A stretch of DNA of 64,000 bases from Sclerodactyla briareus (GCA_026419785.1 JAODTK010001521.1:299252-363251); one strand, 5' to 3'; numbered from the stretch's first letter, positions 1 to 13,836 are shown. Notes: generated by a model not told the origin, from the letters alone. Made by a program: numbers and translations.

Positions 1-1921
1 ACAGCCAGTATGTTTCAGGCAAGTTATTCGGAACCGATTCTTCCTCCATATATATTTTTTTCGAAATACTCATTCTTGCCGCGTCAGGAAGGAAGAGAGG
101 TTTTCTTGAATTCACCAAACCGCATTTATACAACGAAAATCACAAATCAAACCTCGTAGTCGTAGTAAATGAGCATCAGCTCTGTTTTCACTTGACCGAG
201 CGTAACGAACTATAAACAATATAAACAAGGGGTCATGGAAATTGTCGCAATTTTTACGTTTTACTTTGAACTAATAAAAAGTCACATGTGGGCTCTACTT
301 AAGCCTAAAGCAAAGGTGGGAGATTAGAGCACATCCACATTAGTGATATATGATTGGAACATCAATCATTTATTCGTTCAATCACATAGCTTAGTAGTAA
401 GTCAGTTGTCATTCTATGCAATTATTCAATATGATTTTTTATAAATATAATCCAATGTTTTTTCCCAAACATGCGTCTATCCCATAACTTATTCTTCTTT
501 CATTTCGGTTCGTCCTTCAGTTTGGAACTAATATGTTGTAACATAGTGTCAGGAGTTTTTTATTTCACTGTTTTTGATTATTCACAATTCCCTCTTGTCA
601 TTTCGGATGAAGCGTATGAGCTTCTATTTAATATCATTCGCCCAATACCATATTTGATATTCGTTCCATTTGAGTTACTTGAGAAGACGTATATGGTATT
701 GGAGAAGAAAGTGTGGGATAAATCCGTCTAAATTGTAATTCGTAATGCCTGGGCCTTGAGGTTACTCAAAATCAACGAGCGACACGAATATGTGAAGTGT
801 TGAAATAATTGATAGCAACTCTATCAATGAATGTTGAACTCGAGCTGAAAGAAAAGCTGTGGAATGACATATTTTAGAAATACAACAAATCGCTGAGTGC
901 TACACCACGGGCAATTCTGAAAATGAGGATTTGTAAAAATGACAGTGAATGTAACAATTAATCGTTATTTCTATTATCATGGGTAAAAAATATATATAGC
1001 GTGTTGATTTTTTTCTGTCGAAATTCAGCCAGTTTTAGTTTATTTTGGTAGAAGATCATGGAAGAAAGAGTAATCTTCCATTGCATGAATTCCAATGCAA
1101 CACTATTTCTCTAGCTGCTTTTCGCTGGCTTTTTGTTGTATACCTTAACCGAGATAAAACCATATCCCGGCATAGTTTTCTCCCCCGATAATAGGCGATC
1201 TCCCGCGGCGATACCCGCGCTGCGACTGGGTTATCGGTGAGGGAATGGACAGCTATACTAGTGCGTATTGTATTCATTCCTATTCGAACTATTAGGATAT
1301 AATATCACAGTTGTTGATAGATTCTGGTAGAATAACAAATTAAGAAGACAGAATGCACAGTATGCACCGATATTGTATTTTGGATTTTCGAAAATGGATT
1401 AATAGCGGGAGCCACCGAATTCTTCAGTTCTACATGCAGGAGTCGCGAAGTCACTGTTGTAAATGTTTCTTGAACCTTCGCTGAGTTTATTCATGAGATT
1501 ATTGCTCAAACAGTTTCAAGTGTAAGAAAATGATTACTCAGAAGAGAACAAAAGAATATATGGGGAAGGGTATGTATAATCCCAATTTACTACAACAAAA
1601 ACAGAGTTCCGGTAAACATTCAAACGTACCATTTTTGTCTCGCCTGATATGATTTTGATCTGATTCTGAGAGGGTGGGGAAGTGGCGAAACGGTCAGTGT
1701 AATTCTACCGACCTAGAAAAAACGAAATAGAATAGGGAATGAGATATAAAGCATATACCACCGATTCCCGACAGGTCTACGCTTCACCTAAACATGTATC
1801 AATCTGGAGCATCGTATGGTGTCACATAGGACTTCGTTTCCCATTCCCCAACACCGTTCGGATATTAAAGAGGCTTTGTCCTCTGGTATCAACTGGCGAA
1901 GAAGTGATGACGACTTTTACA
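1..1921. other. Non-coding stretch, no gene recognised
   Basis: AT-rich DNA. The longest open frames are 86 codons at 471-731 (+) and 73 codons at 1056-1277 (-). Neither has recognisable domains, and both are of a length expected by chance. A local GC-richer patch lies at about 1160-1230. A short TTTTTGTCTCGCCTGA word near 1633 recurs at 13835 in front of family A repeat copy 1, so a small repeat fragment may be present. Confidence 0.5.
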
Positions 1922-2052
1922 TGACGTCACTCATGACGAAAAATCGTCCCAGTGCAATTTTCCGATATCGATTCCGCATATCGTCACCATGCTATATCAA
2001 TATGGAATATTAAGTTCCGATATACCGTGATACGAATTTTGTCGTGACGTCA
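1922..2052 (+). mobile_element. Family H short inverted-repeat element (MITE-like), copy 1
   Basis: A 131-bp unit opens with TGACGTCACTCATGACGAAA and closes with TTTTGTCGTGACGTCA. The two ends are therefore imperfect inverted repeats built around the palindrome TGACGTCA. The interior holds GTGCAATTTTCCGATAT and a second CCGATATACCGTG block, which returns in the other copies. There is no coding capacity. The structure fits a non-autonomous DNA transposon. The family name is mine, and the superfamily cannot be assigned by eye. Confidence 0.6.
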
Positions 2053-3928
2053 GGTAAACGAGTGACTACAAATTTAATGCATTCGGGCCTGAAGCAATTA
2101 ACAATCCAGAGAACCTTCAAGAACTGTTCAGGACATGAAGAATTGACCAGTAACAGCAATTAAACCTCAGTGAACTTAATGATGGGTGACATGGCTGCAT
2201 GGGTTGCATATTCCCGCTCCCATAATTTTCATCGAGTTGACGAATATGTTGTTGTGTATATATAGTGACAATTTAGTGACAACAATATCACACAACTGTA
2301 TTGGATTTTAAAAATTCTCAAATTTTTAGTTCAAATTAGGACCCAATGGGGTCCATCGAGGTGAATACCAGCCAAGACCATCAATTGGACATGTAGGCCT
2401 GCATGTTTGGTATACCCTGACACGCATGTCCTAATGTGGGCATTGTCATATGATGCAATGTGTATGTTCTGAATAGTCAAAGGAGTGCCCGCAGAGCTTC
2501 ATGATACCAGATTAGAAGTGCAGTGAATACTGGATAATATGTAGTGTGTAAAGGGTTTTCAAAAGGTTTGAGACAACATTTGGACCGAGTGGAAATTGTG
2601 GATTTTGAAAAAATTAAATAAATCGATTTGAATCAAATGAATCGATTTGAATCAAATAAACACCAACCCTGTAAACGACACCGTCCATTAATTGCAGGGT
2701 ATTCCAAGACGATAATACCTCTTTAATAATTGGAACATGGGGCTTTGACGTTATAAGCCGAGGATTTCGCGACAAGGTTGATATATCATTCCCCAAATTT
2801 TATTAATCGATATGCGGTGCATTGGAAACTGAAGGCTAATTAATAAGTTATAATAATCATACTTTCATAGATATCTATTTTATATGGTAATATGATAATC
2901 AATGCATGCTACCTGGTAGACAATTATTGTCTACAAAAACCTTGGAAGAGGCTGCTCGCAGTCAGCACTGAAATATGGAGCAGGGTTATTTAGTGAGATT
3001 GGAGCCAGACTTCATCTTGCAAGAACCAGTGTACAGCTGGCTTCTAGCAAAAAAGGAAGGATGACAGTGACAACAATCGATACTTCAAATCATCTCACTG
3101 TTTGGAGATTTACATATCTAGCCCATAATGGGTCCGACAATTAGACTGTACGCTATTAGCACTATATGTAAATATAATGATAATCATGCTGTGAGATGGT
3201 GGTAAGATTCTGTTGTGTTCTGCTACACTTTGTTTTGTGTGGGCTTTCGTGCGACTGGTTCCACTTCTTCAACGTTATTGAGAGAGCAACATTTTTCTGC
3301 CAATCTCTCGTGTTGGAAATGTTTGACAGAAAGCACGCCGAATCCATTATGTACCTTCTTTATGTATCTTGCTGGAGACGAGGCCATGCATTTATTTTAT
3401 TTTATTCATCATAGGCCCTATGCGTATATTATGTTTTTCAATTATAATGGATGATATGTATGGAGGCATGTTAGGCTCTATGACAAGCTACTACAGTTTA
3501 CGGGGTCTGAGGCATAAGGATATTTGTGTGAACAATATTTAAAATGTGGCATGGAAAACCCACTTGATTTTTTGTTGTGGGGCTCCAGGATTGTGTACAC
3601 TTTTTTTAGACTCACAGTATTGCGTGATTCCATATCGCCTCGCGAATTGCCTCTGTTCCCTGTAATTACCCATCCGAATTAACGACTGTCTGTTTAGTAA
3701 CAATTGTTAGATGATCACTGTTGGATACGCTTGTACATAACATATAACGTCCTGAAAAACGCGATAATTGAGTTCACTGTCTTAACCACCCTCTGTCTTA
3801 CAAATAATTGAGCCCTTGCCTAATACGGTTTACAGATTTTGGACCGTCGGAGTAGACCCAAACTGAATTAACCCGCAACTGGAATATTCGTGTAGTGACA
3901 ACGGGCGAACGTGACGGCGACGTCTTCA
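2053..3928. other. Non-coding stretch, no gene recognised
   Basis: No domain-bearing open frame is seen on either strand. Frames at 2614-2796 (-) and 3162-3454 are short and compositionally random. A GC-balanced block at 2940-3075 is less AT-rich than its surroundings, but nothing identifies it. Confidence 0.45.
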
Positions 3929-4047
3929 TGACTTCACGAAAAAGGTCTCACTGCAATCTATTATATATGGTAACTTTATCATCTCACGGTGATATGCCAA
4001 TCAGTCACCTTTCGATATGCCGTGAGGCGATTTTCGTCGTGTTATCA
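3929..4047 (+). mobile_element. Family H element, copy 2 (diverged)
   Basis: The left end reads TGACTTCACGAAAAA and is followed by a GTCTCACTGCAATCT block matching the interior of copy 1. The right half carries CGATATGCCGTGAGGCGA and ends TTTTCGTCGTGTTATCA. Order and spacing match copy 1, but both terminal palindromes have decayed, so this is an older insertion. Confidence 0.5.
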
Positions 4048-4289
4048 TGCCAAATGTTACAATCTAATTTCTTCTTGGCTATTTTTTCGAAATTGTCCGT
4101 GAAAGCATAACACAGATGAAATTAATAAACAAGCATTTTTCGTCACCGAATAGTGGGCAATAATACATGAGGTTAGGCTCCTTTCTCATCGATCAGTAAA
4201 CGTGAGATGTTATCAGTTCTGTGTCTGACCTTTTTTCATGTTACCTAATCGTATGCCTATACAGTAGAATGGTAGAGTTGTAGAATAGT

Positions 4290-4765
4290 ATAGAGTGGTC
4301 TCAGTGACACGTTGGTTGTAAAGTGACACTTTACAACCAAAAGATTCCGGGTTCGAATTCCGCATGCAACACCGACGCTTTCCCCTGGGTGGCTGACATC
4401 AGTTGCGATGGGCGAGTCTTGGTCTTCACTTCATGTTTCGCTGTTGTGAGTGTATTTTCTGGGGTTGTAGGGGATATTTGCATAAGTCTCGTCTGTCGGC
4501 TTGTGAGTAGTCCCACGTTGAACGTGACTTCCGCTCCTCCCGGTTCCGAGAAAGTGGTCGGGGTCCTGAGTTTCACTGATAGTCCTTCCGGTTGGGACGT
4601 AAAACGGCGCTCCCAGGAGCAGGTTGGGATTGGTACACCCCTGCCTTGTTAACAACTGAGCACTAGTCGAGAAGAGTATGCGATTTATCGCCGGTGCATG
4701 CTCATCCTCGGTCAATAGGGCCAGGGTTCTTAGCTGATGAAGGCCGCAATGGGCCCCTGAACCGC
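4290..4765 (+). mobile_element. tRNA-derived SINE
   Basis: The head carries an A-box-like TGGTCTCAGTGACACGTTGG and a B box GGGTTCGAATTCC about 30 bases later, the internal RNA polymerase III promoter layout of tRNA-derived SINEs. Between them a 10-bp inverted repeat (GGTTGTAAAG / CTTTACAACC, 5-base loop) stands where a tRNA anticodon arm would be. The unrelated body runs to about 4765 and includes CTGATGAAGGCC at 4735, a word also found in the SINE at 34230. The 3' limit is uncertain. Short open frames across it are accidental. Confidence 0.55.
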
Positions 4766-7700
4766 GAATCAAATCAGCACGCTTTGTTTAGCGTTTGTCT
4801 TTTTGCACTACCTATTCGGGGCCTTCCGCAATCATCAACTCTGTTATTACCTCGAACACTGGATAACGGGAACCGAACAAACTTTCTCTCTCCTCCCTCC
4901 AAGTCGCGCCGCATCGCCACCGCTTCTTTTCTTCCCCCACCACCCTGTGTAAATGTACTTGCTTAACCTACATCCTGGCGCCCTGTTAGAAGCTACTGTC
5001 TATACTTATGGGGGGGATGTGGGAAATATACAGCAGCCCATAGCTTATTGTGAGAAATATATACAACGAAATACGCATAGAAAGAACTAAGCGTCGCAAT
5101 GGTAAGGATACTGTTCGCCCTCTATTATTGGATGCTTACAGTCTTCAGAGAAAGCTATTTAAAAGAATACTGTAGAACGAGGAGATATTCATTGAAGTTT
5201 TTCGAATACAACAAATGATTTATAAATATAAAGTCCGGTGACTTAATTAATCACAAAAAAGGCCTAAATTCAATCTGGAAACATCACTATTTTTTCAAGA
5301 AATCCCAAAAAACAAATTTCATTGTTTTGTTTTTTCACGAACGTTGATATACGAAAGGTGTAATTATATGTGCGATTATCATATTCATATAAACAACGGT
5401 ATAACCATGGAATGAAAGTATCCTGAAAAAGACATAGCTTAACAGAGAAGTTTTTAATACTCCCATAAAAAGAGATACCCTAAATATAGAATCATACAAT
5501 TTCATACTTTAACATATTTATACTCTCGAGTTTAATTACTAGAATAAAGGAAGAGCCGAAGAGGGCTTATTGTTGACTGCCAATATAGCCTCTTATACAG
5601 TGTGGTAAATCATATTCTGAAATGAATTAAGACAAGCATACAAGAGAGAGAACATTTTCCTCGGATGAAGCCGCGAGAATGCATTTATAAAATATTGGTA
5701 AAACGTTAAAAAATAATGCCGCATTTTTATGTATACCATCTGCTGAAATCACATTGAAATATAAACAATACTATATAACAGGGCTCCTGTGAAACCAGAC
5801 CGTTCAGAGCAGGGAAATGCGACTCTTCCGATCTTCAATCTGTCATAGCCCCATCAGTAGCTCCCTACCTTATCCGCTTGTTTTGATATAACAACTTACA
5901 GTTTCTTCAACTAGATATAGTTGATGTTAAATACCACACATTAGTTAGTGATGCGTGGATTAACACGTGTGCTGTATGATCAGAATTTATCATCGTTACT
6001 GCTGTTACTGATGGGGCTATGGTTTTGAGAACCAAACGGGAGAACCATACCTCTCCCTTTAGAACGTTTCGAAGAGTATAGTATCTTTGAAGAGTGAAGA
6101 CAGTAAGACGGAACAGCAGACAATGAATAAGCAACGCAACAGTCTCTCATTCCTACTCTCCCGGCCCTTTTGCTAGTAGGCAAACCTAATAATATTAAAA
6201 CAATCCTCCATATAAATACATTGCTACGAGAAAAATATTGACAATGAATATATAACTAAGTTTAATACTTACATACAATACACTACATGACTAACGAGAG
6301 GCGCTAATGAAATTCGAGAGAGTCAGTATTGCATTTCTCGAGTGTTACGATTTCGACATTCAGGTGTGTTGAAGAAAAAAAACGTAGTGTTAACCTCATT
6401 TACTGATTACACCCTTATATGATGGAAGAGAGGAAGAACCGAGTGCAAAAAAATATTCGTGTATTATTGTTTCGTTTTTAACAAAACACACGAGGAAACA
6501 CAGTTTTACAGGCATCGAATGACCCGCCTCAGTCTCGGCCCCCCCGGGGTTTAAAAAAAAAAAATGTTTTACTCCTAAATTGATGTTTTTTCATACTTAG
6601 TCCACGGTTTTCGAAAGAGATTCCCCTTTCCGATCTTTTCGTGTGACAGCTCGCTAATAACACTGATTCATAAATTACGTATACTAGTGCTGATTGTGTC
6701 GTGAGTAATGTAGGCCAGCACGCCGAGCCATCTCGTCTAAATACCCTTGCATTTCCAGAACACGAAGCCTACAGAACGACTCAACAATTGGTGTTTTGTG
6801 TTTGGAGGAAAACGCTCAATAGGGAGCTAGTCTGTCAAACTGCGGCTTATTCCCCATCCCCTTCATCTCCCAAGTAGAGCTTCCTAATAACCGGGATCAC
6901 GGAATCGCACGACGACTCAGTGCTGGAAGTTACGGAGTTCGCTTCGATTTAGCGAACCCTAACATGGTCACTTTCGTTCCCTCTCTTTCTAGGTCAATAT
7001 TCTGTTTGGAGTCTCTTGATCGGTTATGAAGTTCAAAGCCATTTAAATATAAACATGCTGATTAGGCTCTTTACCTCGAACCAACGACATCCAAAGAAAA
7101 CGCCCACCCCTGCCTCAGACTTGGCAGCCGTTGGGCGAAATGCAGTCGGTGGGAACAATATTAATTCTGGCAGTTGTTCCAAACATACATGCGTTGGAAG
7201 CGCTCCGCCAAATTGAGGAATATTAGCCTGAATATCTCTCTTGCACGAGCTAATAGGAGGAGGAAATTTTTTGAGAGGAAAATCTGGCAGCGCTTGTCGC
7301 AACACATTTCTCTGACAGTCGCCCACGAAAATTCCTGAAAATCCGGATGTAATGCCCGCCTTCAGAAACAAATTAGGCCTACAATGAATAATAGTACCGT
7401 TGCATACTCTACCGTACTATTCCAGTAACACGCTCTTCTTATCTTTCATTCTCCAATACATCCCCTATCCCCCTCTCAGTTTCACTTGAAAAAATTCCCC
7501 AGCATTAATCACATAACCCGTTTTTTATTTTGTGTTGTTCGCCCGTTTTATGGTGGACTGTATGGTTAATGTGTTTACCTATCATGATTGAACTTCAGCA
7601 GTCTGATCCAGAGCTAACTGTCTAATACTATCCTTTATTCTCCAATAATCACCATATGTATTTTCTAGTTTCAATGTTTGCAATGAAGTCACGATAATCA

Positions 7701-10659
7701 GGATATATAGGCCCAGTCAACAATTCACAATTAAAGCTCTGCAGGAGCATCAAATTGTGATTATCCGCCACTTAATTTTCAGTTGATCAAACTGCTAACC
7801 GGGCAACTTAAGCTTCTGTTTGTGACGTAACGGGTAGGATTCTAAAATGTTACGAGATCCTGAGTGCAAATTAGCATCTTTTTAAAAGACGCCTTTTATC
7901 AGGAGAGCCCTCAATCGACTTATCAGTAATATATAGAACCTTAGTCAGTCAACCTCGCTGGAATAAAATGCTGCATGGAGTCTCTGGTACTGATATGTAA
8001 ATGTGGACATTGTTGTTCCCATTGTCGTCAGTGTTTTAGTTATGCAAATCTCTCCTAAGCGGATTAGTCCGAGGGAGGGCTTTCAGCATCTCCATCTTTT
8101 CCACGTCTCTCTTTGACCTCGCCGAGGTATTATAATTGCCAGGATAGAACGTTTCTTCTTTGATTCATATTCAAATTCCGCCGCGACTGAAATCAAAAAG
8201 TTGTTATAAAACGTTTCATCATGCTTTGGGAGCTAACCTTCGGTAATAATTATTCTGAAGTGACACGGAGCGGAGAAACAATTCCCGCCGACTGCTGTTG
8301 TCAGAATGCTAATACTAATCGGATGATCCTATCCTATGTAATCTCTTGAAAGAGCGCGCTTTAAATGGACTGGAAACGCAAGTATATCAGCTCCTTTTCC
8401 CCTATAGGTTACGACAACGAGAAGTCTTTATTTCTTCTACATGCATCTACATTTCTTCTGCATACATTAGGCATGAATAACTTCTTTGCCGCTATTTTAG
8501 CTGAATTGCATATAGTATCTGTTGATCATGCTGACGTGGCATGCTGCATTTGAACACGGATAATTATTAGGGAATATTACATGCACATTTCAAGGGCCCT
8601 CCTGCCCGAACGATAACAACCAAGTTCTCAAGATATAACGAAAAAAAAAAAAAATAAAAAAATTGAGTTTAGTTATTTTCGACTTCGTTTATATCTACAT
8701 TTCACTCATCAATAGAAATTTATCAAGTCCAGACGGATGATTCCTATTACAGGTTACACTCTAATACACTGCATCAAACCCGAGCAGATCAAACACAATG
8801 TCTAGTGAGAACTATGTAATCACACCTGACCAATTCATATATCAACAATCGACCACAGTAATAGCCCATGCAAGTTGAACACATTGACTACTAATGCTGC
8901 TGAATAGATGACTAATTACTGACCAACTTTTTGATTAGCCCATTCACAGGTAATAATGGTGCGACATATCGTACAGGTACACTCTGCACTTTGATGTGCA
9001 TGGACATGGTGCAGGGTACCAGTACCACACACCCAACTAACAGTATGTCTCTGTATAATGATCAACAATAAACATCTAAAACATGGGATAGTTCCGTGTT
9101 TGAAGAGTGGGGACAGTTTAAAATGTTGGGAAAAATTCGTCTACAGTCTATATCCCCATCCCCGCACTGGAAAAATTTCTTAGTGGAGAGCATGCGCATT
9201 CGCAAATATGGATATGCCTATTCAACGAATTTTGAAGCACATGTGATTGCGCGCATTGCTGGTACTTTGAAAACAAAACAAAAAAACTACATAATATAAT
9301 GAAGGTCTGCACCAAAGCAGGAGGGGTACCGATACCAGGTGCGTACATGTAATGAACTGTAAAACATTTACTGATTGGCTTAGTTCCTCTACATGCTCTC
9401 CACATAACTCTTTGGAAATTGTGAGGTATATCAGCATCAGATATTCAGTTCACATGACATGTGTACGTAACTTGGAGAATAGCAAGAATCGTGTATGGTT
9501 CTTTTCCACTGGCGATTGGGCTCGTATGAATCCTTCTGCGAGGTTGGATCTGAGCTGTTGTGGTTGTACGGCTCTTGCCAGATATTCCGCCGAAGGGGGC
9601 CTCTAATGTTAAGCAATATTTTTGACAGGTTATACACTGACTGGAGTCACAGAGAGTATGGACCCGTTCGATCCTTTCAGTAAATCGGTGATGGTCAACA
9701 CAGGTCACGGTCGTATAGAGATTGTATATGCATAGGTATAGCTACAGCAGTTCTGAGAACATGACCGTACTATTGTATGGAGCAAAAAAAAAAACAAAAC
9801 AAAAAACGGGCGGGCATATGCGACAATATGAAGCACGCAAGAGTTAATCTTATACCAGTATGATAGTGTCACATAGCGCAATGTGAGACTGTTTCCGCTG
9901 GTAACACAAAGCATCAAGAATGTGTGCAACAGTTTACACGTTTACACTTTACAAGTCAGAAACCAAATAGTATACCTTTCATATTGCAATCGCTTCTGTG
10001 TAACAATTCAACAGAATACCTCTGATCGCCAATTCATTTCGGGCTCAACATCATAAACATTTGTATGTGGACTGTGAGTTAGGTTAATGAGTACTTAAGA
10101 AGAGTAAAATCACCGTTTGGAGCGGGATTAATTGCCCTGTGTTGGTGTCATCCGTTTTCTAAAGTGCGCCATTACTGTCAGAACCGAGCTGAAATTAAAC
10201 TGGAGGCCTATTATTTGTGCCACTAAATCTTCCACGAACCAGTTTGATGTAGTGCATGTACACATCGTACGCAGAACTTTGTATTCAGCTACCGTACTGT
10301 GAAAACGGAATGCATTGCAATGTCGGACACTGGAATAGTATATATACCGACATCATTATAGTCGCAACGCTATATAATGAGAATAGGAATTGTGCTTGTG
10401 ATTCGATGGCCGAGAAGTGATTACCAAAGAAGTGCTTGCTCTCTTAAAGCCGGATTCACATCGTTTTGAAATGAGCAATATCAATATGTTCAAGTTTAGT
10501 ATGTGGAACATCAAGAACCGAATTCTTGTGTTAAAGATGGATTGTCGTCAATAAAATAAATCTTGTAAACAATATACTGCACCCAGCAATTTAGATAAAT
10601 TGAAACCAAATGGTATATTTCACGCATTTTTCCGTCCAATAAACTTGATATAATAATAT
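4766..10659. other. Long non-coding stretch, no gene recognised
   Basis: Nothing in these 5.9 kb shows a protein domain, RNA gene or known transposon. It contains a 16-bp perfect inverted repeat (5844-5859 with 6006-6021, listed separately), an A-rich run at 8640-8660, another at 9784-9806, and a C/G run near 6540. Blocks at 6720-7000 and 7070-7360 are GC-richer than average and could be unique sequence or old exons, but no frame there is convincing. Confidence 0.4.
5844..6021. repeat. 16-bp perfect inverted repeat with 146-bp spacer
   Basis: CATAGCCCCATCAGTA at 5844-5859 is the exact reverse complement of TACTGATGGGGCTATG at 6006-6021. Two more bases on each side pair if a 2-base gap is allowed. 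This could be the remnant of a small inverted-repeat element or a foldback. No target-site duplication is evident. Confidence 0.5.
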
Positions 10660-10723
10660 TGAAAGTATGTGATTCCGATATACCGAGTTGTGCTGCACAT
10701 TACGATATTTTGTCGTGACGTCA
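10660..10723 (+). mobile_element. Family H element, copy 3 (3' part)
   Basis: The right half of the family is recognisable: CCGATATACCGAG, then ACGATATTTTGTCGTGACGTCA ending at 10723. It matches the right end of copy 1 closely. The left half cannot be aligned by eye, so the copy is either 5'-truncated or strongly diverged. Confidence 0.5.
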
Positions 10724-11107
10724 TGCAAAATTCGCCGTCGCTTGTTCGCTGGACGCTAGCAGACGACAATCCATCTTTAAACATGGCGCTCTCGACTACC
10801 TGACTATAATTTATACCTCATTAATACTCAGTTCACACGGTTAGGGTTGGATTAGGTGGAGTAAGCCACTTCGTCATGCATTTCATTTTCCTCCTGACTA
10901 TTTATACCATGAGTAATTGAGTATGTGTAGAAAATAGTCACTACCAGTTGAACTGGTTCGTTTCAGGTGGAGTGACAGCTAAAACATACATTTCATATCG
11001 GGTATAAACTCCCCGTAACTGGATAGAAGGCTGTTTGCATGATACTGATCCTTGTATCTCTAAATAATAATAATAATATAATAATAATGATAATAATAAT
11101 AATAATA

Positions 11108-11139
<32 letters not shown>

Positions 11140-12596
11140 TTAGTATTACATATAATCTTCGTTCACGTTTACAATTGAATTACTTCGACAATAAGTTCAG
11201 ATTGATCTTATATCGTTCTTTAAAAACGTGTTCGCTAAACCATTTGATGATGGCGTCATGATCTGTATCACGCAGAACCACCAAAAATCACGCTCAAAGC
11301 GATTGCAATCCACGGCAACTGTGCCATAATCGTGTTGCCTTTAACTGCCTAAATGCAATGTTTAACTTTTGATCGGGGTACACAAGACCTTTGACAGAAA
11401 TAAATTATTTCCCCCAGTCCTTTGCACCTGTTTCGAATTGAATACTCCCCGAAACGTGCCAGAGTTCAAGTTTAAGCGAACCGCATAATTTAATATCGAC
11501 ACAGTTGCATGCTTGGGAGTATGCGGTGTCCACATGCGCTGTGCTCGGTGTGTATGACTTACGCTACGAACTTAACAGCATATCATTGTCCGAGTTGTGC
11601 TCTAGGGACTTAAACACTTCAAAAAACGGCGTGAGAGGATTTGGAATGGAATCAAAATAGAACTTTATGAATACAGTGCGGCTCTGAATCTTTAGATTTG
11701 CGAGTACAAATGCGCAAAGAAGATGGAAGCTCCGCAGTAAACGCAATTGGTTTTGGTGATTTATTGAGATTTGTAACTATATAATTGTATTTTGTCGACG
11801 ATTGTTCAAGTAGGGATAATGATAAGCTAGGGGTTAGCTATTGCTTTTATGGCAGCATTGTCCTGTAGAATGATCGAGGTTCATCATTGTACTCGTGGTA
11901 TAAACTTTTCAAATTGTTCTGATGTTTGCATTAAAATTGCGGGACCTAGGGATATGATCACGTTACCCCTGCCACATATCGTAAGACGTTGTTGGGAGGG
12001 GGGGGGGGGGGGAGGCCGCCTACCGACCATATCAGAGCGGAACCTGTATAATTTTGATTTAAAACTTTAAACGTACTTTTCTTTGGAGGGGGCAAGCAGG
12101 TAAACACAATAATTAAACCGAGATCCAATGTAAAAAATAAATAAAATAAGAAATGTGCTGAGTACTGATTCACGGTATGGCGTGTAACCAGATAACGGTT
12201 TGTGAAATCCAACATCGAAACAAAATTAAGTGTGCATGACGTTTTGGATTTTTTATTATTCATTCCTGTTACAAAAAGCTTCAGCATGGTTGTTATGCAA
12301 CCTTCGAGTATATGTAAGTCTCACCACAATCCCATTACTTTGCTAAATTCAAAAAACTGTCCTACATATACGCTTTATGACCACTGCGCCTCTTTTTCCG
12401 CTTAGTTTAATACAATTGAACACATGGACAATTCATATATTACTCCTCTGTAATATAAGTATACCACTTGAATATTGATAACACTTGTTTTTTAATGTCA
12501 CGATTTATTTTATTTCCCCCCCCCCCTGAATTATTTGGACTCATTTGATTGGAATTAGCCTTTGCGTAGCCAAACAATACATGGAAAATTGGAATA
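10724..12596. other. Non-coding stretch with simple repeats
   Basis: Holds the (ATA)n tract listed separately, a 14-16 base G run at 11999-12013, and a C run at 12517-12526. No gene is recognised. The 109-codon minus-strand frame at 11958-12287 reads through the G run as a proline block and has no domain. Confidence 0.45.
11067..11142. repeat. (ATA)n microsatellite
   Basis: About 76 bases of imperfect AAT/ATA triplets, with single-base interruptions that shift the phase several times. Confidence 0.9.
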
Positions 12597-13200
12597 TAAT
12601 AATAATAAAAACTTTATTGATCCATAAATGGAAATTGTGACACTCGCACATGAAGTGGAAAACAAAATGAAACGCGTGAAAATACATGTGTATAAATATG
12701 AAAAGATATGCTTTTATATACAAAGACGCTAAGAGAGAGAAGAGGGTAAGAGAAAAGGGTAGTAGGTAAAAAAAAAAGGAGGGGGGGGGGCCACCCAAGA
12801 CGAAAACGTCACACCAAATCCAACGAATAACCCATCGTGAAAAGCTTCATTGCACGAGGTAAGGAAAAAAAATCCTGTAAAGATAGTCTTAAGCTGCGGA
12901 AGCCTTATTCTACCAATACCTCGACCCAATGCGGTTATCGTGAAAATGATGAAAAGAGGATGATCAATGTCAACCCGAATAGAGTCTAGCTTCGACTGAA
13001 GCAGGCACTGGTAAACTGAGCAGTCGGCCGACGGAAAACCCCAATCACCTCTCAGCTTTCCTAATGAGGTCATCGATTCGATCAACTTCTCTCTTGGTGG
13101 CATTCCCACCCCAACATATTAGGATATAACAATAGGCTACAAGAAGCCTCAGGAAGGCTAGATAGCGCTTGTGCAGCAAAATAAACATTGTTTAGGATAT
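12595..13200 (-). mobile_element. CR1/L2-like LINE, 3' end (5'-truncated)
   Basis: Minus-strand translation gives the C-terminal part of a non-LTR reverse transcriptase protein spread over shifting frames. ICWGGNATKREVD (about 13090-13125) corresponds to the ICWxGN motif after the RT domain. It is followed by LDSIRVDIDHPLF, then RLPQLKT and a final SF-P-type segment near 12850. Beyond it comes a short 3' UTR with AATAAA (12613-12618 on the + strand as TTTATT) and a (TTA)n tail at 12595-12609. Short-repeat tails of this kind are usual for the CR1/L2 group. Upstream sequence similarity fades near 13200, so only the last 600 bp survive, with several frame breaks. It is inactive. Exact clade is uncertain. 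Confidence 0.82.
12780..12790. repeat. G homopolymer inside the LINE 3' region
   Basis: Eleven Gs preceded by an A run. This forms a proline stretch in the minus-strand frame and is a likely spot for base-count error. Confidence 0.7.
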
Positions 13201-13836
13201 GGTTTTATTGTCTAAACATCAGAAATTTACTCGGCTGCAGGTAAGAATGCATAATAGGTATTGAAACTATACAACAGAACAAAACATGAGAATGTTGAAC
13301 TTTAAAAAAAAATTACTCATCATTTGCCGTATATCGGGCTAAGCAAATTTAAGAGTACGATATCCAACGATCTAAATAAAAAATATCGTGTCGGAAAGTA
13401 TCTCTACGATACAATGGCTTATTAATTAGGAAATTAAGACATATCTGGACATGAAATTGAACATTACTCTCATATAATGCTAAATTATTTTTTATCGAAT
13501 AAAATTAAAATAACGTTACGTCACACCTAAGAATATTCTCGGGAATGAGAGAAGCGAGATACAAGACGCAGTGATTTATATCCAAAATAATAAACGACGA
13601 GTATAAAGTATTAATTCCCTGTACAGACTTGACAGAGAGATTCCATCCCCAACATGTGTGGAAAATAAACCATGTATGTCCTCCAAATTCTATGAGATGA
13701 TCCTGCTGTAAAATATTCTTATCCAATGCGGTCGTTAATATCTGAAAAAAAACAATGAGCAGATAACGTCGCAATTTGGAACAAAAATAGAATACCGATT
13801 GCTAAAAATATTCATCATTGCAAAATTGAGTTTTTT
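13201..13836. other. Non-coding stretch, no gene recognised
   Basis: AT-rich sequence between the LINE fragment and family A copy 1. The 89-codon minus-strand frame at 13505-13774 has no recognisable domain. Confidence 0.45.

Noticed and set aside
1056-1277. 73-codon basic minus-strand frame in a GC-richer patch
   Set aside because: Composition is protein-like, but no domain or splice context supports it.
4323-4966. Overlapping open frames of 81-113 codons
   Set aside because: They lie in a tRNA-derived SINE and its flank. They overlap on both strands and have no domain.
12729-13109. 126-codon minus-strand frame as a host gene
   Set aside because: Its readable blocks belong to a LINE C-terminus, and the frame shifts relative to the family.
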